Source: Oopsacas minuta (Eukaryota; Porifera; Hexactinellida; Lyssacinosida; Leucopsacidae). From it: 64,000 nucleotides of DNA. The notes beneath the pieces are model-generated. The model had not been told where the DNA came from, did no database searches, and worked only from the letters and a program-made list of their open reading frames with translations. Numbering within the stretch: the first letter of the stretch is position 1; each line of letters starts with the position of its first letter. Location of the stretch: the NCBI GenBank assembly GCA_024704765.1, contig JAKMXF010000133.1:682001-746000 (forward strand), written 5' to 3'. The translations under genes and the position numbers were made by a program. Positions 1-9,007 of the stretch are shown here, piece by piece.

Positions 1-505
1 ATTCGAGACCTGCTTCATCTGCTACCTCCTGCATCAAGTTATCTACCTGTGTTTCTGGTACGTTCAGTACTGTGGTTCCTTGCATAGCCTCGTCCATGAC
101 CTGGGTCTGTACATCCAGGTGCTCGAATTGACGCTCAAAATCGTCCATTAGTTTCGTGACTTTTTCTAGATTCATAGACTTCATAGCGGACTCCATGGCT
201 GATACCACACCCCCCATTGATTTGGTAACCTGCTGCATGGTGACAGCTGTTTGTACACGTTGTGAGACTGCATCCACGCGGGAGGACATACGGCGATAGT
301 TGAGAGCTTGGTTCTTCTGTCTGATAGCATTCTCAGCGTGTATACGAGCACCTTCTAGGTTACTCTTCTGTATAGCTTTCTTAAGTTTAGTTTTCTCACC
401 CTTTTCGTCTTTCTCGCACTTGACGGCGTTTCTCTCCAGCTGTTTAGCAGCTAGTCTTAGATTGAATAAGTTATCTTGCATTTTCTGGGCATTGCTCTTG
501 AACAT
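1..505 (-). CDS. CHMP1: CHMP1, ESCRT-III subunit (partial, 3' end outside window)
   Basis: The reverse strand reads from an ATG at 505 down to the window edge, giving the first 168 residues. They contain KKAIQK, RIHAENAIRQKNQALNYRRM, VDAVSQRVQTAVTM and LDVQTQVMDEAM, all diagnostic of CHMP1/Did2. The protein is an ESCRT-III-type helical hairpin that recruits VPS4 through a C-terminal MIM helix; here that helix lies beyond the edge. The N-terminus is basic, as expected for the membrane-binding half, and the sequence turns acidic near the end (QEVADEAGLE), also as in CHMP1. The segment has no intron. The start is secure because the family begins only a few residues upstream of the first conserved block. 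Confidence 0.93.
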   Translation of the reverse strand, partial: MFKSNAQKMQDNLFNLRLAAKQLERNAVKCEKDEKGEKTKLKKAIQKSNLEGARIHAENAIRQKNQALNYRRMSSRVDAVSQRVQTAVTMQQVTKSMGGVVSAMESAMKSMNLEKVTKLMDDFERQFEHLDVQTQVMDEAMQGTTVLNVPETQVDNLMQEVADEAGLE

Positions 506-1206
506 TTTGATAATCTCTTGTTATACGAGGGAGATAAGCTACAAATAATGAATAGAATTAACTCAACCATCAAATGAATTGTATAACATATTAACTAAAT
601 TTTCACTGAATTGACATAATCAATTCCTCCTCTAACTCTTGGGCACAATTTTACTGAGAAATTTTTAATGAATATTCATCTAGTTTCGAGATACACACTA
701 GACTCCGTTTAATAAGTTCACATCAGGACCAGGCCATTTTGGCCGTATTAACCCGAATAGAGGTGCTGGCCCGATTAACCGAAGTAAATTGCCAAGTGAC
801 CCGATTAACCGGGTGCTCTATTAAGCTGAGTCTACAATATGGAAATAATTTGGATAGAAACAGAAATTTCACGAAATATTTCGTATAACGTGTGTGTAAT
901 GACATGAATGACATCTTGAACCAATTCAAGATTTAATTCATATGGACAGTGTCTACAATGAGTAATATCTGATATACGCATATAGCGGACGAATAGGATA
1001 TCAGAGTCCAGAATTCGTACATAATGAGACTGCTAAATAGAGAGTGTACACGCAATATCAAAGTAACTTGGAAGATGTATCGCATCAACACATTAAAGTA
1101 AATGTTCTGTGAGAAGTGAACAAACAGAAGCACAGCTGTCAGTCCAATTGTCAGTTGTCAAATGACACCTGACATGAGTTACAGATTGGTAAAATGTTCG
1201 GGTTGC
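506..1206. other. Intergenic spacer with a MITE-like element, no gene seen
   Basis: The spacer lies between the divergent side of CHMP1 and the 3' end of the CDC25 gene. It is AT-rich. Short open frames at 723-929 and 933-1133 have no recognisable domain. An inverted-repeat element at about 699-834 occupies part of it. Confidence 0.6.
699..834. mobile_element. Short pogo/Tigger-like MITE
   Basis: The left end TAGACTCCGTTTAATAAG (from 699) is matched by the reverse complement of the right end, TAGACTCAGCTTAATAGAG (to 834). The interior holds two copies of CCCGATTAACCG. End sequence, size of about 136 bp and lack of coding capacity fit a non-autonomous Tc1/mariner-superfamily (pogo-like) element. 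The TA target duplication is not obvious at this degree of decay. Confidence 0.55.
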
Positions 1207-3075
1207 TTATTGAAACTTTTGTTTCCGTCTACAATTAGATTTACTGGGTCTAGCTACCCTGCAGGTAGCACTAACTGCTCTTCTAGATCCCTGGTGTTTC
1301 AAAATCTGACACTTAGCCATTTCTTGCTTATACTCCTCATCCAGCATTTTTACATAACAGCAAGGTGAACAACTGGTTGCTGCAGCCGAAAAAAACTGCG
1401 CGTACCCTCCATTGAGTACATACAGCTCTGGGTAATGAAGTTTCGGGAAGGTAGCCTCATTCAATTTCCGGTCTTCATTCCTGAGATATCTATATTGACT
1501 AGGGCCTCTCATGGTAGAAAATTCGCAGTAAAACACTACAATATGTCTCAGGTTAGAAATACGTATATAAGTTGACTTCAAAAAGAATTCATACATCAAT
1601 TGCTCTGTCCATATATTGAGAGCTGTATTTATGTGTCCACCTTTATACTCGTAAGGATAACGTGCATCTACGATAATCAGATTTGAAATGTGCTGTGAAA
1701 ACTCTCCAGCTAGTACTCGTACTAGTGTGATTGGTTCAATAGTCTTTAAGTCTGGATTAGTACCACCACGGATAACAGGTAGAAGATGAGACTCACTGTT
1801 GTCACCGATTAGCTCATCACTGTTATTGGAGTTGAATGACGTATTAGCGGGAGATGAATTAGAACGTAAGACAAGCTGTGTAACAGCTGGAGAGACATGG
1901 AAATCAGGGGGAGTGCTTCCCCCCCGACACACCCTCTTAGGCTGTAAATTAAAAGGACTATTCTGTGTAGAGTTAGTTGCACACGCTGTAGGACACCATA
2001 TTCTACTGTTGATAGTTAGACTCTCAGCTGAGTCAGAAGATGGCGGACTGGGTAGCGAGGGGGCAGAACGCACCTTCTTCCAACGGGTCTGAGGCCGTGT
2101 AGGCGTATGATTATCATTTCTGAAATTAGAAGTAGTCTTAGTTTTGATATCTTCTTTCATTTTGTTCTCAAATGTAACTCTCTTCTGTACAGGCCTGGTT
2201 TTACCAGATCCTCCCCAATGAGGGACGATTTGAGTCGGTGTTATTGCAGAGACTACACCTCTAGCTATAGAGTTCTCTTTCTCTGAACTCACTTCATTCA
2301 CTTTCAAGAACTCTGTTTTACATTCCTTCTGTGCACATACGTTACCAACCACACAATCAGTGAGAGGTTGGCTGATTGTGTGATCTCCCAGCTGATAGGT
2401 AGACAGACAGAACTTATTCGTGGGGTCCTTAAGGGGACTGTTGGACTTAGAAGAAGGGGAAGGTTTATGTGATATAATCTTACCAGTCAGTAAGGTGTCA
2501 AAATCCGCAATCTTAGGTCCAGGAGATGTACGAGTAGTGACACTATTCTCCAGGGTGTTCTGAAATGTGGTCAGCTGTTCAAAGAACAAATCATCATCAC
2601 TATTGAGAGAGGACACCGATGAGGATGAGGAGATGTTCTTTGGGTGTGACAAGCTGGTGGGAGTAGCTTTATGATGTGAGTTATGACCTGATTGCAAGGT
2701 AGAGATTGAGTTTTTTACTAGTGGGGATTCTTTGTGGGGTAAAGATGATACTAATCTATTTTGTGTTTTCATAAGCCCGTGAGGACTCTGTTGTAGACTT
2801 CTTTTAGGTGAAGGGGAGGTGATTACGGGTGCAGAATGGTCCACAATGGTATAGGTCTTAGGAGGACGTACTTTTATAATATCTGAGTATGAATCATTTG
2901 CAAAAGTAGGGGTTGAAGTCGATGCCTTTATTTCAGAGTTATTTTGCTCTGGGGGCGATGTTTCATTACTGCTCGGGAGAGTAAAGCTATCGGAAACGGA
3001 GAAGAGCATACATCTTGGAGTAGAATCGAATATACTAAGGGTGCTATCGTTACATGAACCGAGTGTGTTGTCCAT
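1207..3075 (-). CDS. CDC25: CDC25-type dual-specificity phosphatase
   Basis: The protein has 622 residues. CDC25 enzymes dephosphorylate the inhibitory Thr/Tyr on cyclin-dependent kinases and drive entry into mitosis. The C-terminal third is a rhodanese-fold catalytic domain: IIVDARYPYEYKGGHI, then the P-loop CEFSTMRGP with nucleophile C517 and R523, then YLRNEDR and ELYVLNGGYAQFF. The residue before the nucleophile is Tyr, where animal CDC25s have His (HCEFSSER). The first 430 residues are Ser/Thr/Pro-rich and probably disordered, as in regulatory CDC25 N-termini; many Ser-Pro and Thr-Pro pairs are visible. Single exon; the start ATG at 3075 is the first in frame. The tail past the domain is basic and Cys-rich. 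Confidence 0.93.
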   Translation of the reverse strand: MDNTLGSCNDSTLSIFDSTPRCMLFSVSDSFTLPSSNETSPPEQNNSEIKASTSTPTFANDSYSDIIKVRPPKTYTIVDHSAPVITSPSPKRSLQQSPHGLMKTQNRLVSSLPHKESPLVKNSISTLQSGHNSHHKATPTSLSHPKNISSSSSVSSLNSDDDLFFEQLTTFQNTLENSVTTRTSPGPKIADFDTLLTGKIISHKPSPSSKSNSPLKDPTNKFCLSTYQLGDHTISQPLTDCVVGNVCAQKECKTEFLKVNEVSSEKENSIARGVVSAITPTQIVPHWGGSGKTRPVQKRVTFENKMKEDIKTKTTSNFRNDNHTPTRPQTRWKKVRSAPSLPSPPSSDSAESLTINSRIWCPTACATNSTQNSPFNLQPKRVCRGGSTPPDFHVSPAVTQLVLRSNSSPANTSFNSNNSDELIGDNSESHLLPVIRGGTNPDLKTIEPITLVRVLAGEFSQHISNLIIVDARYPYEYKGGHINTALNIWTEQLMYEFFLKSTYIRISNLRHIVVFYCEFSTMRGPSQYRYLRNEDRKLNEATFPKLHYPELYVLNGGYAQFFSAAATSCSPCCYVKMLDEEYKQEMAKCQILKHQGSRRAVSATCRVARPSKSNCRRKQKFQ

Positions 3076-3428
3076 ATTTGACGAAGTATTTAGTGAAAGT
3101 TAACTAGCCTAATTACTAATTCACTTTGGCAGACAGTATTTATTGGGTTCTTACTGTGTAATTTGTAAGGGGAAATACGACAATTACTGGAAAGCATTGA
3201 AATCAGCATGCGTGATGTGTGCTCAATGAAACCAATGGTGATAGGCACAGATAACAGGTGATCAGATGTAAATATAGTTTGAAGTTTCAGTTTACTTCTG
3301 TTTATTGATTTTGAAAGGATTCAAAACATTTGTAATTCACCAATTAGTAAATAACGAATACGTAATAAAACTTAATAATGCAATTACTTTTATTGATTCT
3401 AAGTGCCATTTTATTGCTCATAAATAAA

Positions 3429-4028
3429 TCAGGAGGATGCGTCTTCCTCACGAGATCTTTTCATTCTCATATTTTCCTCGTCAATTTTCTTAGTACTCAT
3501 TCCCAATATTCGCATATATAACTCAGGATTAGACTCCCTCATTATTTCTTGGTGAAGATAGAATGGTTTTTGTTTAGCTACAAATGTAGTGAAGAAAGCT
3601 CCAAACCCATCAGCTGGCTGATGTATATCAGACGCGTGTATGCGTGTCACACGTGTACGATAGAACAAGGTAGTAGTGTGAGCTGTGAATATTTCCTGTG
3701 TTTCATTATAATATAGATTATGTATGTAAGCTCGTGTTAGCAAATGCAACAGCCCAGTTGTACCCCAAGAAGCAAGCAAGGTTATACTCACAATCATAGA
3801 TTTACCTAACAGAGGGATGCCTTCCTTACCGAATGCAAGCAAGAATGGAGATATGGATAAAGCTGTAAAGCTTGAAACTAGTGAGACAAGTTTGATTGCT
3901 CTGACAGCTGGCGAAAATGGCCCAGAATATACAAGCTTAGACTGAGTATTACTTTCGTATCTTTTGGAATCTAACTTCCCAGATATAACAGATCGGATGG
4001 AATTTAACTTTATAATTCGAGACAGCAT
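3429..4028 (-). CDS. TMEM70: TMEM70-like mitochondrial assembly factor
   Basis: The protein has 199 residues. It begins with a basic, Ser/Arg-rich leader suited to mitochondrial import, then LVYSGPFSPAVRAIKLVSL, a two-helix membrane hairpin (about 43-100) separated by a short glycine-containing loop, and the block HLLTRAYIHNLYYNETQEIFTA. These match TMEM70, the inner-membrane factor that helps build the ATP synthase c-ring and interacts with complex I assembly. The C-terminal 35 residues are charged and lie in the matrix in known homologues. Family proteins TMEM186 and TMEM223 share the hairpin, but the (R/T)LVYxG motif and the C-terminal FFTTFVAKxKPF block favour TMEM70. Confidence 0.8.
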   Translation of the reverse strand: MLSRIIKLNSIRSVISGKLDSKRYESNTQSKLVYSGPFSPAVRAIKLVSLVSSFTALSISPFLLAFGKEGIPLLGKSMIVSITLLASWGTTGLLHLLTRAYIHNLYYNETQEIFTAHTTTLFYRTRVTRIHASDIHQPADGFGAFFTTFVAKQKPFYLHQEIMRESNPELYMRILGMSTKKIDEENMRMKRSREEDASS

Positions 4029-4485
4029 TCAACTAACTACAATGTGTTATCTAATTAGTGCTAATTATACGTTGTTTATAGATAATTGTAAATTTACTAC
4101 TTTAGCATATGTGAATAATCAATGAAAAATATAATTGTAAAGAAATAACTTTACTTACCTGTAAATTAGATAAACAAATCAAAATAGTTTTGTTGTAATT
4201 ATAAATATTCTATACGAAGCCTGGCTTAAATAGAGCAGCCTATTCTATAAATAGTAACAAATGTTTTAGGCAATATATTAAAATACAAATAATCACAAGA
4301 CAGAAACCAACACTGTAGTCATCTATATTATAAACCCTTGTATGAATTTAATAGTAATTATAGGTATTTAATTTCGTAATTAGCAAGTTGATGATGTCGC
4401 ACTGTATCACTATTTTCTTGTTATCCAATATAATTCGCCTTGCAGTATCCTTTTATAGTAGCTTTCTGTTTGAACATACACTAGT
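4029..4485. other. Intergenic spacer between divergent TMEM70 and EXOSC3
   Basis: About 450 bp of AT-rich DNA between two divergently transcribed genes, so it must contain both promoters. No RNA gene, repeat or ORF worth naming was seen. Confidence 0.5.
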
Positions 4486-7400
4486 ATGGACCTGTCGTTA
4501 GCTAATACTACAGTGCTACCAGGTGATATAGTAGGGAAGTGTGATAGAGATACAGTACTATCTTTAGGACCTGGTCTACAACAGAGAGAGGATGGAGATG
4601 TGGTAGCTATAAAACCAGGGTTACTAAAGCATGATAGAAGTAAATACTGGATTGATACACCAGAAAAGCGAGTATGTTATATTTATGTTACATAAATAAA
4701 TAATTATTCCTTCTCTATCCTTTAGTATGTTCCAATGCTTGGAGATATGGTTATAGGAATCATTACTGGGAAGATGGGGGAGAGTTTTAAAGTGGATATT
4801 GGGGCCTATTTGCCCGCACAGTTATCTTTTTATGCTTTTGAAGGCGCGACTAAGAAGAACAAACCCGATTTGAAGGTGAGCTACAACACTATAGTACTAG
4901 ATACGTATTTATATTACTCTAGGTTTGTAGCTGATTGCTAAGTTATTATGGGCGTAGGCCACATTATAGATGAATGAATCTTGGAAGATAAGAGGAGGAT
5001 CCAGACCCGATCCCATCCTCCTGCCCACTTTTTGAATTTTCTGCCGGTGTGAACACTTTTTAGACCTGGGGCTCAAACATGGCCACAACGAACCCCCCTG
5101 AATCCGACTCTTGTAAAGCTATGCTTGACTCCTCGTGTAAGAATAAACTCTGAACATACCAATTTTGATAATGATCGTGATAGGTCAAAATATATTTCGT
5201 AACACTTTACGTATATGGTAGTCACACACTTACATTGCAACTCGTGGAGTGTGATTAGGCATAGTATCTATGTATTGAAACACTACATATTTATCAGGAA
5301 ACATTGTTGCGTAAATAAATGGCAACTCCAACAACTTCACACTGCTACAAGATAGGGACTGAATACCCTTGTGGATATGGAATAATTATTGTGAATACGT
5401 TCGAGAATAGCGATTATGAAAGGAGAGGAGCTGAAGTAGAGAAAGAAGATCTGAGGTCTCTTTTCAAGAATCTTCGCTTGAAGCTAATATTGTATACCAA
5501 CTTATCAGCTAAAGAAATTATTCAGAATTTGACTGACATTTCAAAGAACAATGATCTTTTCGATCATTCAGTTTTGGTAGTTGCAATATCTTCTCACGGA
5601 TCAGCCACTGGTCTGTATGGTGCTGAAATACCAGGGGAAGAATCTAATTTAGTTTCACACAAGGAAATATCTTCTATATTTTCAAGCGGAAATTGTTCTT
5701 TGTTAGTTGGTAAACCTAAAGTATTTATTTTCAACGCATGTAGACGTTATGCTGATAATGTGGATGACGAAAGTAGTGACCGCCAATTCGGGGTGAGTTT
5801 TTCTCAAGAACAAATATTTACAGATGAACAATGTTTGAAGGAGAGCAAACGCGGAACTCTAAACTCAGATATTTTCAATATATATTCTTGTTTGGAAGGT
5901 TTCGTGTCTCTTCGGTCAAGCAAGAGAGGATCACTCTTCATTTCTACCCTGTGTGAAGTATGGAAGGAGTTTGGAAATTCTAAATCTCTCGCGGATATTG
6001 TCACCCACGTGAATAGGAGATTAATCGAGAGGTGTGCTGTATCGAATGATGAGAATGAAGGTTGTGACTGGTCTCAGTGCTGTTTCTGTGACAGCACTCT
6101 AACTTCTGAATTAAGACTGGGAAGGTCTAACGAAGAATCAATTGAGATTGATTCAAGACCTTACCTAAGAAAGAAAGGAAAAGAAGGTCAGAGATGCCAA
6201 AAAAGAAATTCCTTTAGAAATGATAAATACGACAAACATCACGGGAATAGACGGACAGTGAAACCTTCAAGCAAAGACGTAATAAAAATACAATCTCAAT
6301 TTAACAGCTTGCCATCAGAGGAGGCAGAAATTCAAGAGACAGAACTTCAATCCTTAAGCATTCACTCCAAACAAGAAATTGAAATACTTTCTCCATCTGA
6401 TTCCACTATGCTACCCCAAATTAAAAATCCTCCAGCATTTAATCCTCCTGTAGATCTTATATCTAAACCTCCTCCTATGGATATTCTACCAGCTAGTAAA
6501 TGTACTGAGTTCTTATTATGTGGTACAGCATTCGACGAAGTGAACACGGTTTTTATTGCGGATGGTGTGAATGCACGTGTTTGGTGCTGTGACGTCACAC
6601 ACGACTCATTTCCTGGATTCATCTACGATCCTATTTTCGACGCCCAAATACCTTATGCAGTTGTAGCAGATGACAACTTCATTATTGTTACATGTGGAAC
6701 TACTTTGTTAGCTTTTGATGCCGGAACATTCGTAAAAGTTGAAAAATATGAAAATAAACTGGGAAATTTCTCAGGCATTGATATCAATTGGAACAAAGTG
6801 TACGCAGCAAGTAATTTTCTAACATTCGCTATTTATACAGGATCTTACTCATTAGACATGAAAGAGATACCAATGTGTTTAGATGGTTCAAATCTAAAAC
6901 ATGATTTGCATCTGTTAGACTTAAAAGTATCATTGTCATCTATAATACTTCTCTTCAACAATACTACAAATCCTCTATGTGTGTTCAATAAAGAAGGAAT
7001 ATTCCTGAATGTTATCCTACAAACACCAGTCGTGTGTAGCTATAGGTTCTTCACTATGGATCATTTCAACGGTACAATCCTGCTTGGAGAGGAGACAGGG
7101 GGTCATATATTGATAATAGATCTAGATAAACAAGTGTGGACTAAGTATGCATATCCACAGCTGATAGGGCATAAATTGGGAGGTTTATCTCTGCTTGCTC
7201 CAAATTTACTATTCGTAGCAGTTAATACTGACAAGATACCAGGAGATCTGTCGAAGCAGTGTCTTATGCTAAATCTAGAAATATCTTAATTCGTTATATC
7301 TCTATACTTCTACATTCGTATTTATATTATTTATTTACTCTAATTTACTATATCATATATTGTGTCTATTTTATTAATCTCTTAGGTAGGCAGTTTAGTG

Positions 7401-7838
7401 TATGGGAAGCTAACCTCTGTGATAAGAGAGATAGAACCAGTAATGGAGTGTGTACACAGGTCAGGTAAGGCTAGGTTGATGGGACAGCTAGAGGAGGGGT
7501 ACATGGTACGATGTCCCCTACATGTAACCAGGAGGTAAGTAACCATTTAACAACAAGATATGATATACAGCGGAGTTGTGTTTGGCAATGAATGAATGTG
7601 AATTTCGTATAAGATAATGTCTAAAATATTGCGTAGTTTACTTGTGAAAGATTCTCCTCTACTCCATCTGCTACAAGACAACTATACCTTCGAGATAGCT
7701 GTAGGAATGAATGGGAGAGTATGGCTAGACACGAGTAAAATAAAAGATATGGTTAAGCTAGTTAATCTCATTCAAGATTCTGAATTTTCTTCTATGGAAC
7801 AGTTAGGCGAAGCTATTAGAAGCAAAAAATTCGAATAA
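4486..7838 (+). CDS. EXOSC3: EXOSC3/Rrp40, RNA exosome cap subunit (four exons)
   Basis: Exons 4486-4671, 4726-4875, 7386-7534 and 7637-7838 sum to 687 nt (228 residues plus stop) with an open frame across all junctions. Donors are GTATGT, GTGAGC and GTAAGT; all acceptors end in AG. The spliced protein follows Rrp40 throughout: N-terminal VLPGD, YWIDTPEKRYVPMLGD, FEGATKKNKPDLKVG, an S1 domain across exons 2-3, and a KH-like domain with GMNGRVW in exon 4. Rrp40 is an RNA-binding cap protein of the exosome. Introns 1 and 3 are 54 and 102 bp, but intron 2 is 2,510 bp because it contains a complete protein gene on the same strand (5319-7289). Exon 3 begins only 96 bp after that gene's stop codon. 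Confidence 0.92.
4876..5318. other. 5' part of EXOSC3 intron 2, promoter side of the nested gene
   Basis: This stretch separates exon 2 of EXOSC3 from the ATG of the nested caspase-like gene, so the nested promoter should lie here if it is transcribed independently. The patch 4990-5110 is richer in GC than its surroundings and includes a small hairpin (AGGAGGAT ... ATCCTCCT), probably an eroded repeat. Confidence 0.4.
5319..7289 (+). CDS. Caspase-like protease with C-terminal beta-propeller-like region
   Basis: The protein has 656 residues in one exon, entirely inside intron 2 of EXOSC3. Residues 17-250 are a C14 peptidase domain: RRGAEVEKEDLRSLFKNL, SSHGSATGLYG with the catalytic His (H93), KPKVFIFNACR with the catalytic Cys (C141), and a p10-like part with CLEGFVSLRSSKRGSLFIS. 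The usual QACRG pentapeptide is NACRR, so activity is plausible but specificity may differ. No CARD or death domain precedes it. Residues 260-390 are charged and low in complexity. From about 395 a run of beta-strand repeats (NTVFIADGVNARVWCCD, AVVADDNFIIVTCG, GTILLGEETGGHILIIDLD) looks like a divergent NHL-type propeller. The caspase call is firm; the propeller is inferred from strand pattern. Confidence 0.82.
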   Translation: MATPTTSHCYKIGTEYPCGYGIIIVNTFENSDYERRGAEVEKEDLRSLFKNLRLKLILYTNLSAKEIIQNLTDISKNNDLFDHSVLVVAISSHGSATGLYGAEIPGEESNLVSHKEISSIFSSGNCSLLVGKPKVFIFNACRRYADNVDDESSDRQFGVSFSQEQIFTDEQCLKESKRGTLNSDIFNIYSCLEGFVSLRSSKRGSLFISTLCEVWKEFGNSKSLADIVTHVNRRLIERCAVSNDENEGCDWSQCCFCDSTLTSELRLGRSNEESIEIDSRPYLRKKGKEGQRCQKRNSFRNDKYDKHHGNRRTVKPSSKDVIKIQSQFNSLPSEEAEIQETELQSLSIHSKQEIEILSPSDSTMLPQIKNPPAFNPPVDLISKPPPMDILPASKCTEFLLCGTAFDEVNTVFIADGVNARVWCCDVTHDSFPGFIYDPIFDAQIPYAVVADDNFIIVTCGTTLLAFDAGTFVKVEKYENKLGNFSGIDINWNKVYAASNFLTFAIYTGSYSLDMKEIPMCLDGSNLKHDLHLLDLKVSLSSIILLFNNTTNPLCVFNKEGIFLNVILQTPVVCSYRFFTMDHFNGTILLGEETGGHILIIDLDKQVWTKYAYPQLIGHKLGGLSLLAPNLLFVAVNTDKIPGDLSKQCLMLNLEIS

Positions 7839-8303
7839 ATCAATGTTAGTTATTCCTATTCAATCTCTTGAAATATAATGAATATACGTATGTATTTTTA
7901 TATATTTTGTGGATATAGTCATATGGTTATATGGCATATAGATTGAATCATAGGAAGCTATGCTTGAATATATTTATTATGTCACTGACTGTATAAGGTC
8001 ATAAGGAAGTTTCCATTTGTAAACATGATGATTTGGATATAATCAAAACTATGTGCTTGCATTATGTATTTATCCTTACAAACAGTAGAGTGATCAAATA
8101 AAATGGGGAAATAACGATTCACTTTAAGCAGCTATTATTTTTAGGAACCTCCGATGGGGGGCGATTATTCGAGGGTAATACGGTAGTTAAAATTGGGGAT
8201 CGTATGTACGTACTTAATAGAATTGAAAAAGCATCAAGTTAATTCTTAGAAGATGGCAATCCCTCCTTACATTCACATATTATAAATCAAATTAGCAATT
8301 TGA
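7839..8303. other. Spacer with one pogo-like end, no gene seen
   Basis: AT-rich DNA downstream of EXOSC3. A fragment GGAACCTCCGATGGGGGG near 8139-8162 resembles single ends of the local pogo-like elements but has no partner in reach. Confidence 0.35.
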
Positions 8304-8608
8304 ATGGACGGAACTATAGGAAGTGATCCTAGAAGACCACAGAAAGTAAAAACATACGATTTTGTTAAAGATCCTCCTGAAGGGATTACTTCTAATGATA
8401 TCCTCAGTTTTATGGGTTTGATATTCAGTGTATTAGGGCTGTTATTGAAGGTAAACATGCCAGTATTTAATACAATATATATGATAATAAATGTATTTGT
8501 TTCTAGATAAAATATATCTGCTGGTTAGCAGTTTACTGTGTAATGATTCACTTCTGTAATTCTAGCTACAGAGAGGAAGGAAAGCAAACATTTAGCTTAG
8601 TTATGTGA
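8304..8608 (+). CDS. WDR83OS: Asterix/WDR83OS-like PAT complex subunit, apparently short at the C-terminus
   Basis: Exon 1 (8304-8450) encodes SDPRRPQKVKTYDF and DILSFMGLIFSVLGLLLK; a 56-bp intron (GTAAAC...TTCTAG) leads to exon 2 (8507-8608), which encodes ICWLAVYCVMIHFCNSS and EEGKQTFSLVM before TGA. Together they align with Asterix, the small ER membrane protein that with CCDC47 chaperones multi-pass proteins. Known homologues have about 106 residues; this reads 82 and ends where the last membrane helix and the conserved SYLQNP-type tail should follow. A GTGAGT donor overlaps the stop codon (8605-8610), so a third exon is conceivable, but I found none downstream, where a hAT-like element sits at 8656-8842. 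The gene is either truncated or has an unrecognised last exon. Confidence 0.72.
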
Positions 8609-8655
8609 GTTGTAACTGCATTCAATGATAATGAGGTACGTAATTATTATATCAT

Positions 8656-8842
8656 CAGGGTTTCTCGAACTCTCTTGGTACAGTGTATATAATTAGTATA
8701 ATGACCACCACACTCAGATGAACTTACTTGTTCAGGTTTGGAAGTTTAGTTAAAATGGCTATATAACTTCAACTTGACGAAAAAATGACGTAAAATATCT
8801 CTGTGGTCAAATTTGGCCATATGACCACAGTTGAGAACCCTG
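8656..8842. mobile_element. hAT-like MITE
   Basis: The ends are CAGGGTTTCTCGAACTC and, reverse-complemented, CAGGGTTCTCAACTGTGG, the CAGGGTTCTCAA type typical of hAT elements. It is 187 bp with no coding capacity, and contains an internal palindrome GTGGTCA ... TGACCAC. No clean 8-bp target duplication is visible, so it is old or imprecisely bounded. Confidence 0.6.
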
Positions 8843-9007
8843 ATTATGTAATAAATACAAATTTCATATCATTATTCGGAAATGGAGGAAATTACGTTTC
8901 CCCATTCGTATAGTTCAAATACGAGTATCTCTAACCTAGAATTGTTGATATTTAATAATATTCTGCAGACACAATGAATAACAAAAATGAGAAAATAGAT
9001 ACAATAA

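Noticed and set aside
300-548. Plus-strand open frame of 82 codons
   Set aside because: It is the antisense shadow of CHMP1, which is unmistakable on the minus strand.
723-1133. Two minus-strand open frames of 66-68 codons
   Set aside because: They have no domain, one overlaps an inverted-repeat element, and composition is AT-driven.
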